Shown piece after piece: positions 17,378-26,078 of a DNA stretch of 29,705 nt. Position 1 is the first letter of the stretch. Each line of letters opens with the position of its first letter. The DNA is from CAZPHU01 sp964419255. Its GTDB lineage: Bacteria > Fibrobacterota > Chitinivibrionia > Chitinivibrionales > CAYFVL01. The notes beneath the pieces were generated by a model. The model ran no database searches. It worked only from the letters and a program-made list of their open reading frames with translations, and was not told the origin of the DNA. The stretch lies in assembly GCA_964419255.1 (NCBI GenBank), contig CAYQOU010000051.1, positions 1-29,705 of the forward strand, given 5' to 3'. Both the position numbers and the translations under genes were made by a program.

Positions 17378-17764
17378 ATGGGAAACACCATCCGGGAACG
17401 AAATTGCGTGCACTGCGAGGCGGCCTGCTGCAGACACGTCACTTTACCGATTGAAAAACCGACCTGCAAAAGGGATTATGACAACATCCGGTGGTATCTG
17501 ATGCACAAGGATGTGACAGTAATGGTCGACCACTGGAACGAATGGCTTATCTCTTTTAAAACCATTTGCGAAAAACTAAACGATAGCCATCGCTGCATCG
17601 ATTATGATAACAGACCGAATGTGTGCAGAAAATATCCCGAAGATGATCAGTATTGTGAGTATGAGACCGACGATCCTGTATATAAGATACTCTTTACCAA
17701 TGCTCATGAATTTGAGAGCTATCTGGAGAAGAAAAATATCCACTGGCGATGGAAAAGAAAATAA
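17378..17764 (+). CDS. YkgJ-type cysteine-cluster protein
   Basis: The 128-residue protein has the YkgJ/Fli-like cysteine cluster: NCVHCEAACCRHVT near residues 9-22, then C30, C63 and C73, and RPNVCRKYP near residue 80. These cysteines are thought to bind zinc or iron in this uncharacterised family. The start ATG is preceded by AAGGA (17368-17372, five-base spacing). It lies 71 bases after the acyltransferase and converges on the giant TPR gene. An inverted GGCGG/CCGCC pair lies in the 59-bp junction. The function is unknown. A role in metal-dependent redox is inference only. Confidence 0.85.
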   Translation: MGNTIRERNCVHCEAACCRHVTLPIEKPTCKRDYDNIRWYLMHKDVTVMVDHWNEWLISFKTICEKLNDSHRCIDYDNRPNVCRKYPEDDQYCEYETDDPVYKILFTNAHEFESYLEKKNIHWRWKRK

Positions 17765-17823
17765 CAAGGCGGCTGCCGAAATCTCGACAACCGCCATGCG
17801 CCACAGGGGCAAGGAAGGGATTC

Positions 17824-20800
17824 TTAAATATGAGCCAGTTCATTTAACTGCTTTTTGGCCTCTTCGTTTTCACCACCGGCTTTAATGTATCTCTTGAAAT
17901 ATTTCTTGGCTTCCTTTTGGTTTCGCAACTCTTTGTTGTAGATATTTGCGATTCGAAAAAGTCCCTCGACACACTGCTTCCCACCTTTTTTCACCGCCTC
18001 ACTGTAGGCTTCAATAGCCTGCTCGTACTGACCAAGCTGCTGGTAGTTTTCACCCATTGCAAGGTATAATTTTCCATCTCTGGGATTGTTCTCCAACCCT
18101 TGCTTCACGATGGCAAGGGCCTCACTGTGCTGGTTTTTCCTGGAAATAATACTCGCGATACGATAGTATGCTTCTGCGATCTGAGGGAATTTTTCGGCGA
18201 CATTCGAATAAATGTCATATGCCGATTTCAGCTCTCCTATCCCCTCGTATGCCTTGCCCATATCCAGAAACAGGTATGGATTGTACGGGTCAAGCGCCTG
18301 AGCGCGGGCGAAATTCTGTATGGCGGTGCTGTAATCCTTACCCTGCAGATTGACCCGCCCCAGTCCGGCGTATGCCTCTGATATTTCAGGCATCAGACGA
18401 AGAGCAACGGTATAGGATATTTTTGCAGACTGATAATCGCCTTCCACCTCCGCCCATTCTCCAAAGGCGAGGTGATGCCATACCGTTTTCTTGTCGTTGC
18501 GATGCTTGGCCAAAAGCTCACGTGCTTCGGTTATGAATCCACCGCGTATGTAAAGATGAGTCAGTCGATAAAAAGCTTCCAGCTGATTGCTGTTTCGGGT
18601 TAATACCTCTTCGAATATCTCCCGTGCCTTCTCATCTTTACATGTGATTATAAGTATACGTCCCAGACCGATCATACTCTCTTCACGATAGCCACCGATC
18701 TCAAGGCTGCGTTTGAAAAAGCCGGATGCCTTGGTATATTCTTCTTTCGCCAGCGCAAGCTCTCCCAACTGGTGATAGATTTCCGGTCTGCTGCGATCGT
18801 GTGCAATCGCTCTGAGTAAAAAGCTCTCCGCTCTTTCCGGCTGTCCTTTTTCGCGGTACAGTCTACCGGCAAAGCTCAATGCCCCCACATGCTGCCCATC
18901 GACATCCAGTGCATCCTCCGTCATCTCAAGCGCCAGCGCTTTCTTATCGTTTTCGTAGGCAGCACGTGCATATCCTGCCAGATAATCGGCATTATACCGG
19001 TTCTGACGTACCGCTATTTCCAGATAGTGCATTGCGCTTTGAAACTGCCTGCTGTCAAACAACATGCGACCATATGCATAGCAGACCTTGGCATTTTCAC
19101 CATCGATGTCGAGTGCCTTCTTGAAATGTTTCTCCGCCCGTTTATCCTTTCCGCTTTCCACATAGAACCGCCCAGTCTCATAAAGAACATCCGTGTTCTT
19201 ATTGTCCCGCCCGAGTGCTTTCTTCAGATGAGAGTACCGTGAGTCCTGGTCATTTTTCTTCTCGTATACGTGCGCAAGTTTCAGATGAACGGTAACATCC
19301 TTTTTATTAATGGTTGTGGCGGTTTTCAATACCTCTATACCCTCATCCACGGCACCTTCATCCATGAGAACATTTCCAAACTCAACATGTGCTTCGAAAT
19401 TTTCCGGCTGAAGAGCGGTAAGAGTCTTAAGCGCCCCCATCAGAGATTTTCTGTTTCCGAGACTACGATAACAGTCGGCAAGATCTGTTACTACGCCGAT
19501 GTGCCTGCTGTCAAGTCTGTGAGCTATTGAAAGGATTTGAGCCGCACGTTGTATATCACCCGTCTGTTTCAAAGCGACTCCGTACAACATATGCGCTTCG
19601 AAATGCTTACCATCCAATGCAACCGCCGCCTGCAATGCATCGAGAGCTTTTCCATACGCCAGTCTCTCAGAGTAGAGCTGACCGATGGTAAACCAGCCTT
19701 CAAACTCATCGGGCTTTTCCGTGACCAGATCCCCATAATACTTGATCGCATTACTTTTATCATTTTGATCGAGACAGATTCTGGCCAGCAGTTTAGTGTA
19801 CAGAGGTTTACTGTATGGCTTTCCGACCAGCTTCTCCAAAAGTTCCCGCGCCGAGGCTCGATCTTCGTCTTTTTGGTAAAATGCAATCATTTTGTCATAA
19901 TTTCTCAAGTCTGACGGGTACAGCGCAACATTATCCAGATATTGCTTCCTTGCTTCCCTTTCCATCCGTTCGGCTTCATATAACTCACCGATATGAAAGG
20001 CTATATCAGGTTTTTTCTGCTTCTCAACCCGTGACAACAACTTCTTGTAGTAGTCACGCGCCGATGAAATCTCCCCGACTTTTTCGCAGGACACCGCAGT
20101 CATTTCGATGACATCCGTCTCGACATCCTTTTGGTCCACTATCCTCTTAAACCACGCTACCGCATTTTTGAAATCCTGTGTTTTGTAATACGATTCGGCA
20201 AGAATGCGGATGTACTTCTCATCGCTGCTGACGTCCTTCTGAAGATCCCCGATCAATCCGATAACCTTCTCATACATATGATACCGAAATTCCAACCGGG
20301 CCAGATGCAGGTTAACCTGTGCGTTTTCGTAGCCACTTTTCAGATACTGGCTATAACATTGCCGCGCCTCAGCAGGCGCACTAGCCTTATCGTACAGGAA
20401 ACCTGCCTCGGCAAGATAGTCCGCATACTTTACCGTATCCATTTCAAACAGCTTCCGGAAACCTTCCGCCGCGCGTTTCGGGTCTTTTATCTCCACATAG
20501 GTTTCTGCCAGCGCCATTTGTGCCTGCTGATGCTGTGGCTGCATTTCCAGGCACTGACTGTAGAATTTGATCGCCTCGCGCATTTTATCGACATGCCTGA
20601 ATCCCTGTCCCAGTTGGAAAAGCATCTCAGCATTAGGAGTTCCCTGCTCCATAGCCTGTTTCAGACGAGCATCTGCTTTCGAACTGTTTTTATGATGTAA
20701 AGAAATGATTGCCAGATAAAAGTAGGCCGTTGGGTCTTTGGAATCCTGCCGCAGCAGCGTGAGGTACTCCCTTTCGGCTGCGGAGTAGTCCTGAGCCTCA

Positions 20801-22632
20801 AACTTGATCAGTGCAATCCGCCTTTGCACATGAACGTTGGCATCGTCCTGTTTCCTGGCGGCCAGATAGTGCGGCAGGGCCTCGCTTTGATTTCCCGAGG
20901 CAAAAAATGCATCGGCTAGAAGACGACGGGCTTCCGGATACCGAGGTTGCTCTTCGATGATGTCCTGCAGATACCCGATCGCCGCATTCGGATCTCCTTT
21001 TCGTATGTAAAACTCTCCCAGAGCAAAACGGGTTCTATTCTTATCTTCCATAAGCGGCATCGCATGATTATACATGTAGAATGCCCGTTCATAGTTTTTC
21101 CCGGCCGTATAGATATCTCCCAGAAGCATCAATACCTCTGGTTCCATTGCACCCTTTTCGGTGTATCGCTCCAGATACCTTATCGCGTTGGCAGTATCCT
21201 GCATGTTTGCGGCTAACACGCCAATTTCTTTGTACAGAATCACACTGTCGGCAAACATCTGCTCACTGCGCAGAAACGATCCCATCGCCTCCTGGGCCTC
21301 TCCCGCCTTCAACCACGAACGGCCGGCTTTCAGATGTAAATCAAAATCGCCGGGCGTAACCTCCAGAGCCTGTGCATAGGCCCGCGCCGCGGGTTTGTAC
21401 TCATTCAAACCGATATGTGCATCACCAAGAAGACGGCTGACTTTGGGATGTCCGGGAAGAACCCTGCGGGCTTTCTCGAGAATTGCAATTGCCTCATCGT
21501 ACTTTTTCGATCCGGAAAGCGCGATGCCCTTCTCCAAAAGCGCATACCCATTATCGGGACTTCCTTTCAAGATCTTATCCGCAAACTCGATCGCCTTATC
21601 CGCATTGTTTTCCGTATTATGGTAGCGGGCAAAAAACAGCAGTCCTTCCATATCGGTGGGGTATTTTTCCAGTACACTCTCAAAAACATTGCTCGCCCTG
21701 CGTCGCTTTCCAAGCGCCTCTAGAGCCAACCCCCCCTCTATCATCAGGTCAAGAGACCGCACGCCTTTTGATTCGGCATCCGCGGCATAGGTCAATGCCT
21801 GCTGATTTCTTCCACTAAGCCGGTAGTTGCGACAGGCTTTTACATACAGGTTGGTGCAGTTGGGCAGCACCATAATCAGATCCTTCAGAACCTCAGCGGC
21901 TCGTAGATGCTCTCCTGCGGTTTCAAGTGCCTGCGCAGCCAGGTATTGTGCGAGAATATTACGCGGGTCCTTGTCGATAATCTCCGCAAGACGAGGGAGG
22001 ATTCTCTCTGCCTCCTGCTCATCATTGCTTACCGCCGCGTGAGCAAACTCGCCGAGAAGACGGTTTTGTTTACCCGAGGATAGCACATCCAGCGAATAAA
22101 ACCTCTCCAGATCACTCTCCAGGCTTAACCCCGTTTTTTCGTACAGCCACATCACACATAAATCGATATTCTGTCCCACCGACTGAATCGGAAACTCCTC
22201 TTCGTAGGCGAGCAGCTGCTGCTTTTTTCCAAAATCTCTCAGCTCCGCATAGTACTGAACGTTTTTGCCGTCGCGGCTTATCTCGTAATTTACCAGAAGA
22301 ACATGCGTGGCTCCCATCTGACGAGCAAGATTCTCATATGAAAAGCCACTGATTGTAGGTCCCCGCTGTGTTACAAACGCATCGACTTTTGCCGGAGATA
22401 CTATTCCAATCTGATTGGAGGCCTGAAGACGAAAGTGAAGCAGCAGCTCGGATAAGCCCGCAAACCACCCGTCACGTTCGTTTCGTGTGGCATTGGCATC
22501 AACCGGCTTTGCGATTATCAGCTTTATCTTCTTCTCTTCTCCAAAAGCATCGGAATCGCTTTTCTCCGCGTAGCTGGAAGACACAAAAAGAATACAGGCA
22601 TATATCAGCCATTTTGTTCTTCTACCGATCAT
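17824..22632 (-). CDS. Giant exported TPR protein with CsgG/TolB-like N-terminal domain
   Basis: The 1602-residue protein is almost entirely tetratricopeptide repeats, well over thirty tandem 34-residue units (recurring A-x-x-Y/F-G and DP-N/YP-x-x hallmarks), suggesting an extended solenoid scaffold. A signal peptide with a hydrophobic core WLIYACILFVSSS ends at about SYA/EKS (residue 22), so it is exported to the periplasm or outer membrane. Residues about 35-165 (LIIAKPVDAN..., GATHVLLVNYEIS..., YYAELRD) look like the CsgG/TolB-N type domain often placed ahead of TPRs. The frame opens at 22704, but the ATG at 22632 has GGGAGG six bases upstream and starts at the signal peptide. The gene stands alone. 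Confidence 0.88.
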   Translation of the reverse strand: MIGRRTKWLIYACILFVSSSYAEKSDSDAFGEEKKIKLIIAKPVDANATRNERDGWFAGLSELLLHFRLQASNQIGIVSPAKVDAFVTQRGPTISGFSYENLARQMGATHVLLVNYEISRDGKNVQYYAELRDFGKKQQLLAYEEEFPIQSVGQNIDLCVMWLYEKTGLSLESDLERFYSLDVLSSGKQNRLLGEFAHAAVSNDEQEAERILPRLAEIIDKDPRNILAQYLAAQALETAGEHLRAAEVLKDLIMVLPNCTNLYVKACRNYRLSGRNQQALTYAADAESKGVRSLDLMIEGGLALEALGKRRRASNVFESVLEKYPTDMEGLLFFARYHNTENNADKAIEFADKILKGSPDNGYALLEKGIALSGSKKYDEAIAILEKARRVLPGHPKVSRLLGDAHIGLNEYKPAARAYAQALEVTPGDFDLHLKAGRSWLKAGEAQEAMGSFLRSEQMFADSVILYKEIGVLAANMQDTANAIRYLERYTEKGAMEPEVLMLLGDIYTAGKNYERAFYMYNHAMPLMEDKNRTRFALGEFYIRKGDPNAAIGYLQDIIEEQPRYPEARRLLADAFFASGNQSEALPHYLAARKQDDANVHVQRRIALIKFEAQDYSAAEREYLTLLRQDSKDPTAYFYLAIISLHHKNSSKADARLKQAMEQGTPNAEMLFQLGQGFRHVDKMREAIKFYSQCLEMQPQHQQAQMALAETYVEIKDPKRAAEGFRKLFEMDTVKYADYLAEAGFLYDKASAPAEARQCYSQYLKSGYENAQVNLHLARLEFRYHMYEKVIGLIGDLQKDVSSDEKYIRILAESYYKTQDFKNAVAWFKRIVDQKDVETDVIEMTAVSCEKVGEISSARDYYKKLLSRVEKQKKPDIAFHIGELYEAERMEREARKQYLDNVALYPSDLRNYDKMIAFYQKDEDRASARELLEKLVGKPYSKPLYTKLLARICLDQNDKSNAIKYYGDLVTEKPDEFEGWFTIGQLYSERLAYGKALDALQAAVALDGKHFEAHMLYGVALKQTGDIQRAAQILSIAHRLDSRHIGVVTDLADCYRSLGNRKSLMGALKTLTALQPENFEAHVEFGNVLMDEGAVDEGIEVLKTATTINKKDVTVHLKLAHVYEKKNDQDSRYSHLKKALGRDNKNTDVLYETGRFYVESGKDKRAEKHFKKALDIDGENAKVCYAYGRMLFDSRQFQSAMHYLEIAVRQNRYNADYLAGYARAAYENDKKALALEMTEDALDVDGQHVGALSFAGRLYREKGQPERAESFLLRAIAHDRSRPEIYHQLGELALAKEEYTKASGFFKRSLEIGGYREESMIGLGRILIITCKDEKAREIFEEVLTRNSNQLEAFYRLTHLYIRGGFITEARELLAKHRNDKKTVWHHLAFGEWAEVEGDYQSAKISYTVALRLMPEISEAYAGLGRVNLQGKDYSTAIQNFARAQALDPYNPYLFLDMGKAYEGIGELKSAYDIYSNVAEKFPQIAEAYYRIASIISRKNQHSEALAIVKQGLENNPRDGKLYLAMGENYQQLGQYEQAIEAYSEAVKKGGKQCVEGLFRIANIYNKELRNQKEAKKYFKRYIKAGGENEEAKKQLNELAHI

Positions 22633-23313
22633 GATTAACCTCCCTGCAAGGTTTTCCTCATTGAAATGTTTTTTCCCTTCCTTACGACGCATTGGTCGGA
22701 CCACTTCCCAGATGGTCTAGTAATCATTATGGCATAATCTATACCAGAAAGCCGGAAGGATTGTTTCCGAAAATTGGTTTTATTGAGGAAATTAGTGGTT
22801 TTTCAGCCATTCAAAAGCCCCGCAGGAGCGCATTTTATCGCTTTTTCTGTTTTGGTTCCCTGACCTGAAATAAAGTCCTGATTTTTTTGTATTATTTGTT
22901 TACCCGTCTTTGGCCGATTTCCTTTTTCCGAAATTGGGCCTCTCTAAACGGATAAGCAGCCCAACATCTTGGGAGCAGATGGGGTGCATCAATCGTGCAT
23001 TCATGCGTAATAGCCGTAAAGGGGTTTCCAGGACTTTTAAAGACCTTGTGAGCCAAAGAGGTGTGCGACTCACCGCGAGAGAAGCGCGTAACTTAGTATT
23101 TTTTTGGTCGTTCCGAGTAATCTGTGCGCTCATAAATAAAACGGGCTCCGGCTCTGCCCAATCGGGGAAGGAAATGGACTTTATTGTGAGAGGATCTTCT
23201 TCGGCGATGAAGGATAAATTGTGCGTTCCGCCCGGATTCGAATCCGGTTTTTTTAACCTAAATCCGGCAGAGCCGGAGAATCAAACTCAATCAGGTATAA
23301 CTTACATTATCAC
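22633..23313. other. Repeat-rich intergenic stretch, about 680 bases
   Basis: No recognisable gene. A plus-strand open frame runs from 22910 to 24130 but its second half is the shadow of the reductase fusion. A minus-strand frame (22900-23133) has no family resemblance. The right part holds several GC-rich hairpins (23146-23278). The promoter of the giant TPR gene should lie near 22640-22780. Confidence 0.5.
23146..23278. repeat. REP-like palindrome cluster
   Basis: CTCCGGCTCTGCC (23146-23158) recurs inverted as GGCAGAGCCGGAG (23266-23278). The second copy itself folds as TCCGGC-AGA-GCCGGA (23263-23277). Between them sits a perfect 16-bp palindrome CCGGATTCGAATCCGG (23232-23247) followed by seven T (23248-23254). 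The pattern looks like a dispersed repetitive extragenic element. Confidence 0.6.
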
Positions 23314-23350
23314 AAAAAAAAAAGCGCCGAAACTCTGCGGCGCTTTTTTT
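23314..23350 (-). terminator. Bidirectional intrinsic terminator of the redox operon
   Basis: AGCGCCG (23323-23329) pairs with CGGCGCT (23338-23344), flanked by ten A on one side (23314-23323) and seven T on the other (23344-23350). It works in both directions and lies 21 bases beyond the stop of the minus-strand fusion. Confidence 0.92.
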
Positions 23351-23371
23351 CCCCCCCGAAACACATTTTTA

Positions 23372-25846
23372 TCATATGAAAAGATTATATGTGGCATTGT
23401 CGGCTTTCTCCAGGTAGTAGCCGACTCCACCGTACTCGATTCCGTCAATCAACTCCCCTTTCTTTATTCCCATGATATCCATGGACATGGTGCATGCGAC
23501 AAACCGAATATTATTCTGCTTTGCCTGCTCGATCAGATAAGGCAGGGAGTAGACATTTTTCTTCTTCATCACCCACTGAATCATTCTGGTACCCATTCCT
23601 CCCATGTGCATCTTGGAGAGGTTGAGCTTACTGGGCCCTCTGGGCATCATCATACCAAACATATTCTCCATCATGGTCTTGCGCACCTTTCCCGCTTTCC
23701 CATTCCCGGAGCCGTCCTTGCGAAGCAGATTCAGTCCCCAGAAGGTGAAAAACAGGGTTATCTCGCTTCCCATGGATGCCGCGCCATTTGCGATGATGAA
23801 GGCCGCCATCATCTTGTCGAAATCGTTGGAAAAAATAACCATGGTCTTCTTGTTGGTATTCTCCTGCGCCACAGTGCAGACATCACCCGATCTGCCCTTT
23901 TTGACCACCGCGGAAAACACCCCGCCGTCCTGGCCCAGCGACACCAGCGTATTGCCCGTACGAGAACACCAGGAAGGCACATCCATGGCAAAACCCTGAT
24001 CAGTTGCCCGAATCTCAATGACCTCGCCCTCCCTGGCCTGATCCACGGCATGCTTCATCTGCATGATCGGTCCGGGACACTGAAGACCGCAGGCATCGAT
24101 AACCCGCCGATCCTCCGGCACCATATCTGAGGAGGGAGACGAACAGGATGACTCCTGAACCTCCTGCAGATAGCTGTAGTCGTAATCCTGCGTCCTGGCG
24201 TTTGACCAGGTCTTGTATCCACCGGAAAGGTTTCGAACATTATAGCCGTTCTGCATGAGTATACGGGTGGCCAGGTAGGCACGAAGCCCCACCTGACAGT
24301 AAACGATAATCTCCTTGCTTTTATCCAGCTCCTCCAGACGGCCGCGAAGATCGTCCACGGGTATATTCAAAGCATCTGGAATAGCCCCGCCCTCATACTC
24401 CATCTCGGTGCGTACATCCAGAATGATTGTTTTATCCTTGTCTATATGCGCCAGGTCCTCCGGATAGATCACCGCCATGCGTTTGTCAAGGATATTCTGA
24501 GCCACGAAACCGGCCATATTCACCGGATCCTTGGCGCTTCCGTACGGTGGCGCGTAAGCCAGCTCAAGCTCCGTAAGGTCGTAGACGGTCAACCCGTGAC
24601 GAACCGCGGTGGCAAAGACATCGATACGCTTGTCTACCCCATCTTTTCCCACAACCTGTGCTCCCAGAAGCTTGCCATCCTCGGGATCGAACAGAATCTT
24701 TATCGACAACGGAAAGGCCCCAGGATAATAGCTGGCGTGACTGGCCGAATGGGTGTAGCTTTTGAGATATGAAACCTCGCATTTCCGCGCGTTCTTCTCG
24801 TTAAGCCCCGTTACCCCCGCGGTCAGATCGAAGATCTTGCAGATAGCGGTACCCTGAGTATGTTTGTACCGGGAGCCGATTCCCGCGATACCGTCCGCAG
24901 CGATTCGGCCCTGACGATTTGCCGGGCCGGCCAGCGGAACCTGCACCTGGCGTCCCGAAACAAAATCGGTCACCTCTATTGCATCACCAACAGCATAGAT
25001 CCCCTCTTTGCTGGTGCGCATGCCGGCATCGACCACGATAGCTCCCCGCAGATTGGTCTTTATACCAGAATCATTCAAAAACTTCGTATCGGGACTGACT
25101 CCGATGGAAAACACCACCATATCGCCGGAAAGCACCTTTCCGCTGGAAAGCGTCACATCCACCCCGCTTTGACCCGATTGCCGAAACTCCTTCACCCCGT
25201 CTTCCAGGTATAGCCGCACGCCGTTGAGAAGCAGGTGCTGATGAAGGATATTGGCCATCTCCTTGTCGACCGGCGCAAAGACCTGATCGGCCATCTCGAC
25301 AAGCGAAACCTCCATACCCTTGTGTCGAAGATTTTCCGCCATCTCCAGCCCGATAAACCCTCCGCCGATCACCACAGCACGCGTCACATCCGAGCGATCG
25401 ACAAAGCTCTTGATCCGGTCGGTGTCCGGTATGTTGCGAAGCGAAAAGATATGCGGATTGTCTATTCCGGGTATCGGCGGACGCACAGGAGAGGCTCCCG
25501 GGGACAAAACCAGATAGTCGAAACTCTCCTCGTAGCTGTCGTTGCCGTGCTTTACAGTGATTGTCTTTTTGTCTGCATCCACCCCGGTGATTTCCGAGTC
25601 GATTCGAACCTCGACGTTAAACCGGGCCTTAAACTTCTCGGGAGTCTGTATGATAAGATGCTCACGACTGGGTATCGTATCACCTATAAAATAGGGAAGG
25701 CCGCAGTTGGCAAATGAGATATAACTTCCCTTCTCAAAGATTATAATCTCCGCCTTCTCATCCAGCCTTCTCATCCGCGCCGCAAAGCTCGCCCCCCCGG
25801 CAACGCCCCCCACGACAAGTATCTTCTTTTTTACACCATCACTCAT
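23372..25846 (-). CDS. CoA-disulfide reductase / rhodanese / TusA / DsrE fusion
   Basis: The 824-residue protein has four sulfur-handling modules. Residues 8-455 are a FAD/NAD(P)H pyridine-nucleotide disulfide reductase of the CoA-disulfide/persulfide reductase type, with FAD motif VVGGVAGGAS and the redox cysteine C48 in SFANCGLPYFIG. Residues 458-550 are a rhodanese domain with active C517 (VYCQVGLR). Residues 580-650 are a TusA-like domain with C586 and C590 (CGLQCPGP). Residues 665-824 are a DsrE2-like domain with C785. Sulfane sulfur could be passed between the three carriers and reduced. The ATG at 25846 has GGGAG five bases upstream and is preferred to that at 25858. It lies 67 bases behind the small selenoprotein and ends the operon. 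Confidence 0.95.
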   Translation of the reverse strand: MSDGVKKKILVVGGVAGGASFAARMRRLDEKAEIIIFEKGSYISFANCGLPYFIGDTIPSREHLIIQTPEKFKARFNVEVRIDSEITGVDADKKTITVKHGNDSYEESFDYLVLSPGASPVRPPIPGIDNPHIFSLRNIPDTDRIKSFVDRSDVTRAVVIGGGFIGLEMAENLRHKGMEVSLVEMADQVFAPVDKEMANILHQHLLLNGVRLYLEDGVKEFRQSGQSGVDVTLSSGKVLSGDMVVFSIGVSPDTKFLNDSGIKTNLRGAIVVDAGMRTSKEGIYAVGDAIEVTDFVSGRQVQVPLAGPANRQGRIAADGIAGIGSRYKHTQGTAICKIFDLTAGVTGLNEKNARKCEVSYLKSYTHSASHASYYPGAFPLSIKILFDPEDGKLLGAQVVGKDGVDKRIDVFATAVRHGLTVYDLTELELAYAPPYGSAKDPVNMAGFVAQNILDKRMAVIYPEDLAHIDKDKTIILDVRTEMEYEGGAIPDALNIPVDDLRGRLEELDKSKEIIVYCQVGLRAYLATRILMQNGYNVRNLSGGYKTWSNARTQDYDYSYLQEVQESSCSSPSSDMVPEDRRVIDACGLQCPGPIMQMKHAVDQAREGEVIEIRATDQGFAMDVPSWCSRTGNTLVSLGQDGGVFSAVVKKGRSGDVCTVAQENTNKKTMVIFSNDFDKMMAAFIIANGAASMGSEITLFFTFWGLNLLRKDGSGNGKAGKVRKTMMENMFGMMMPRGPSKLNLSKMHMGGMGTRMIQWVMKKKNVYSLPYLIEQAKQNNIRFVACTMSMDIMGIKKGELIDGIEYGGVGYYLEKADNATYNLFI

Positions 25847-25860
25847 GACAACTCCCATTT

Positions 25861-25912
25861 ACAAGTGCGAAGCGCATTGTTTCTTTTCTTCTTACTTCTT
25901 ACTTCTTTATTC
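25861..25912. repeat. Hairpin plus heptamer tandem repeat upstream of the reductase fusion
   Basis: ACAA(G)TGCG pairs with CGCATTGT (25861-25880, three-base loop, one bulge). Next to it lie three heptamers TTACTTC, TTACTTC, TTTATTC (25892-25912). Both sit between the small selenoprotein stop and the reductase start and might tune its translation. Confidence 0.5.
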
Positions 25913-25913
25913 T

Positions 25914-26078
25914 TCATTCCGGCATCAATGTAAAGCCGATTATGGCCCCGAAAAGTACCCCTGACCAGGGGTTGGATGTCAGCGATCAGCCCACCGCGCC
26001 GCTGCATCTGTTGAGATAGCCGATAAGAAAACCAAGCCCCGCACCGACTACCGCTCCGATGATTCTTTTTGTACTCAT
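25914..26078 (-). CDS. Small membrane selenoprotein (TGA = selenocysteine), TSNP-motif family
   Basis: The ATG at 26078 opens a frame that meets TGA at 25986-25988 (codon 31) and, if this is read as selenocysteine, continues to the TGA stop at 25914-25916, giving 54 residues. The product has a glycine-rich membrane helix (IIGAVVGAGLGFLIGYL, about 6-22), then RCSGAVG-U-SLTSNPW, then a second hydrophobic segment VLFGAIIGFTLM. This C...C-x-x-TSNP pattern resembles the small DUF6132-type membrane proteins (from memory), in which the U position is cysteine. The ATG overlaps the TAA of the upstream HesB-like gene (TAATG). GAAGGAG lies about ten bases upstream. A SECIS-like hairpin follows the TGA. 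Reading the TGA as a true stop would leave 30 residues and ignore the conserved tail. Confidence 0.82.
25957..25972 (-). promoter_or_regulatory. SECIS-like hairpin of the small selenoprotein
   Basis: On the minus strand ACCCCT-GGTC-AGGGGT forms a perfect six-bp stem with loop GGUC, beginning 19 nt after the TGA. GGUC is also the apical loop of the E. coli fdhF SECIS bound by SelB, and the distance falls in the known bacterial range (about 16-37 nt). Confidence 0.8.

Noticed and set aside
23232..23247. tRNA T-arm (GATTCGAATC)
   Set aside because: The palindrome would need an eight-base T loop and no acceptor, D or anticodon arms can be drawn around it on either strand.
22910..24130. 406-residue plus-strand open frame
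   Set aside because: Its second half is antisense to the clear reductase fusion, and the first half shows no family features and crosses hairpins and a terminator.
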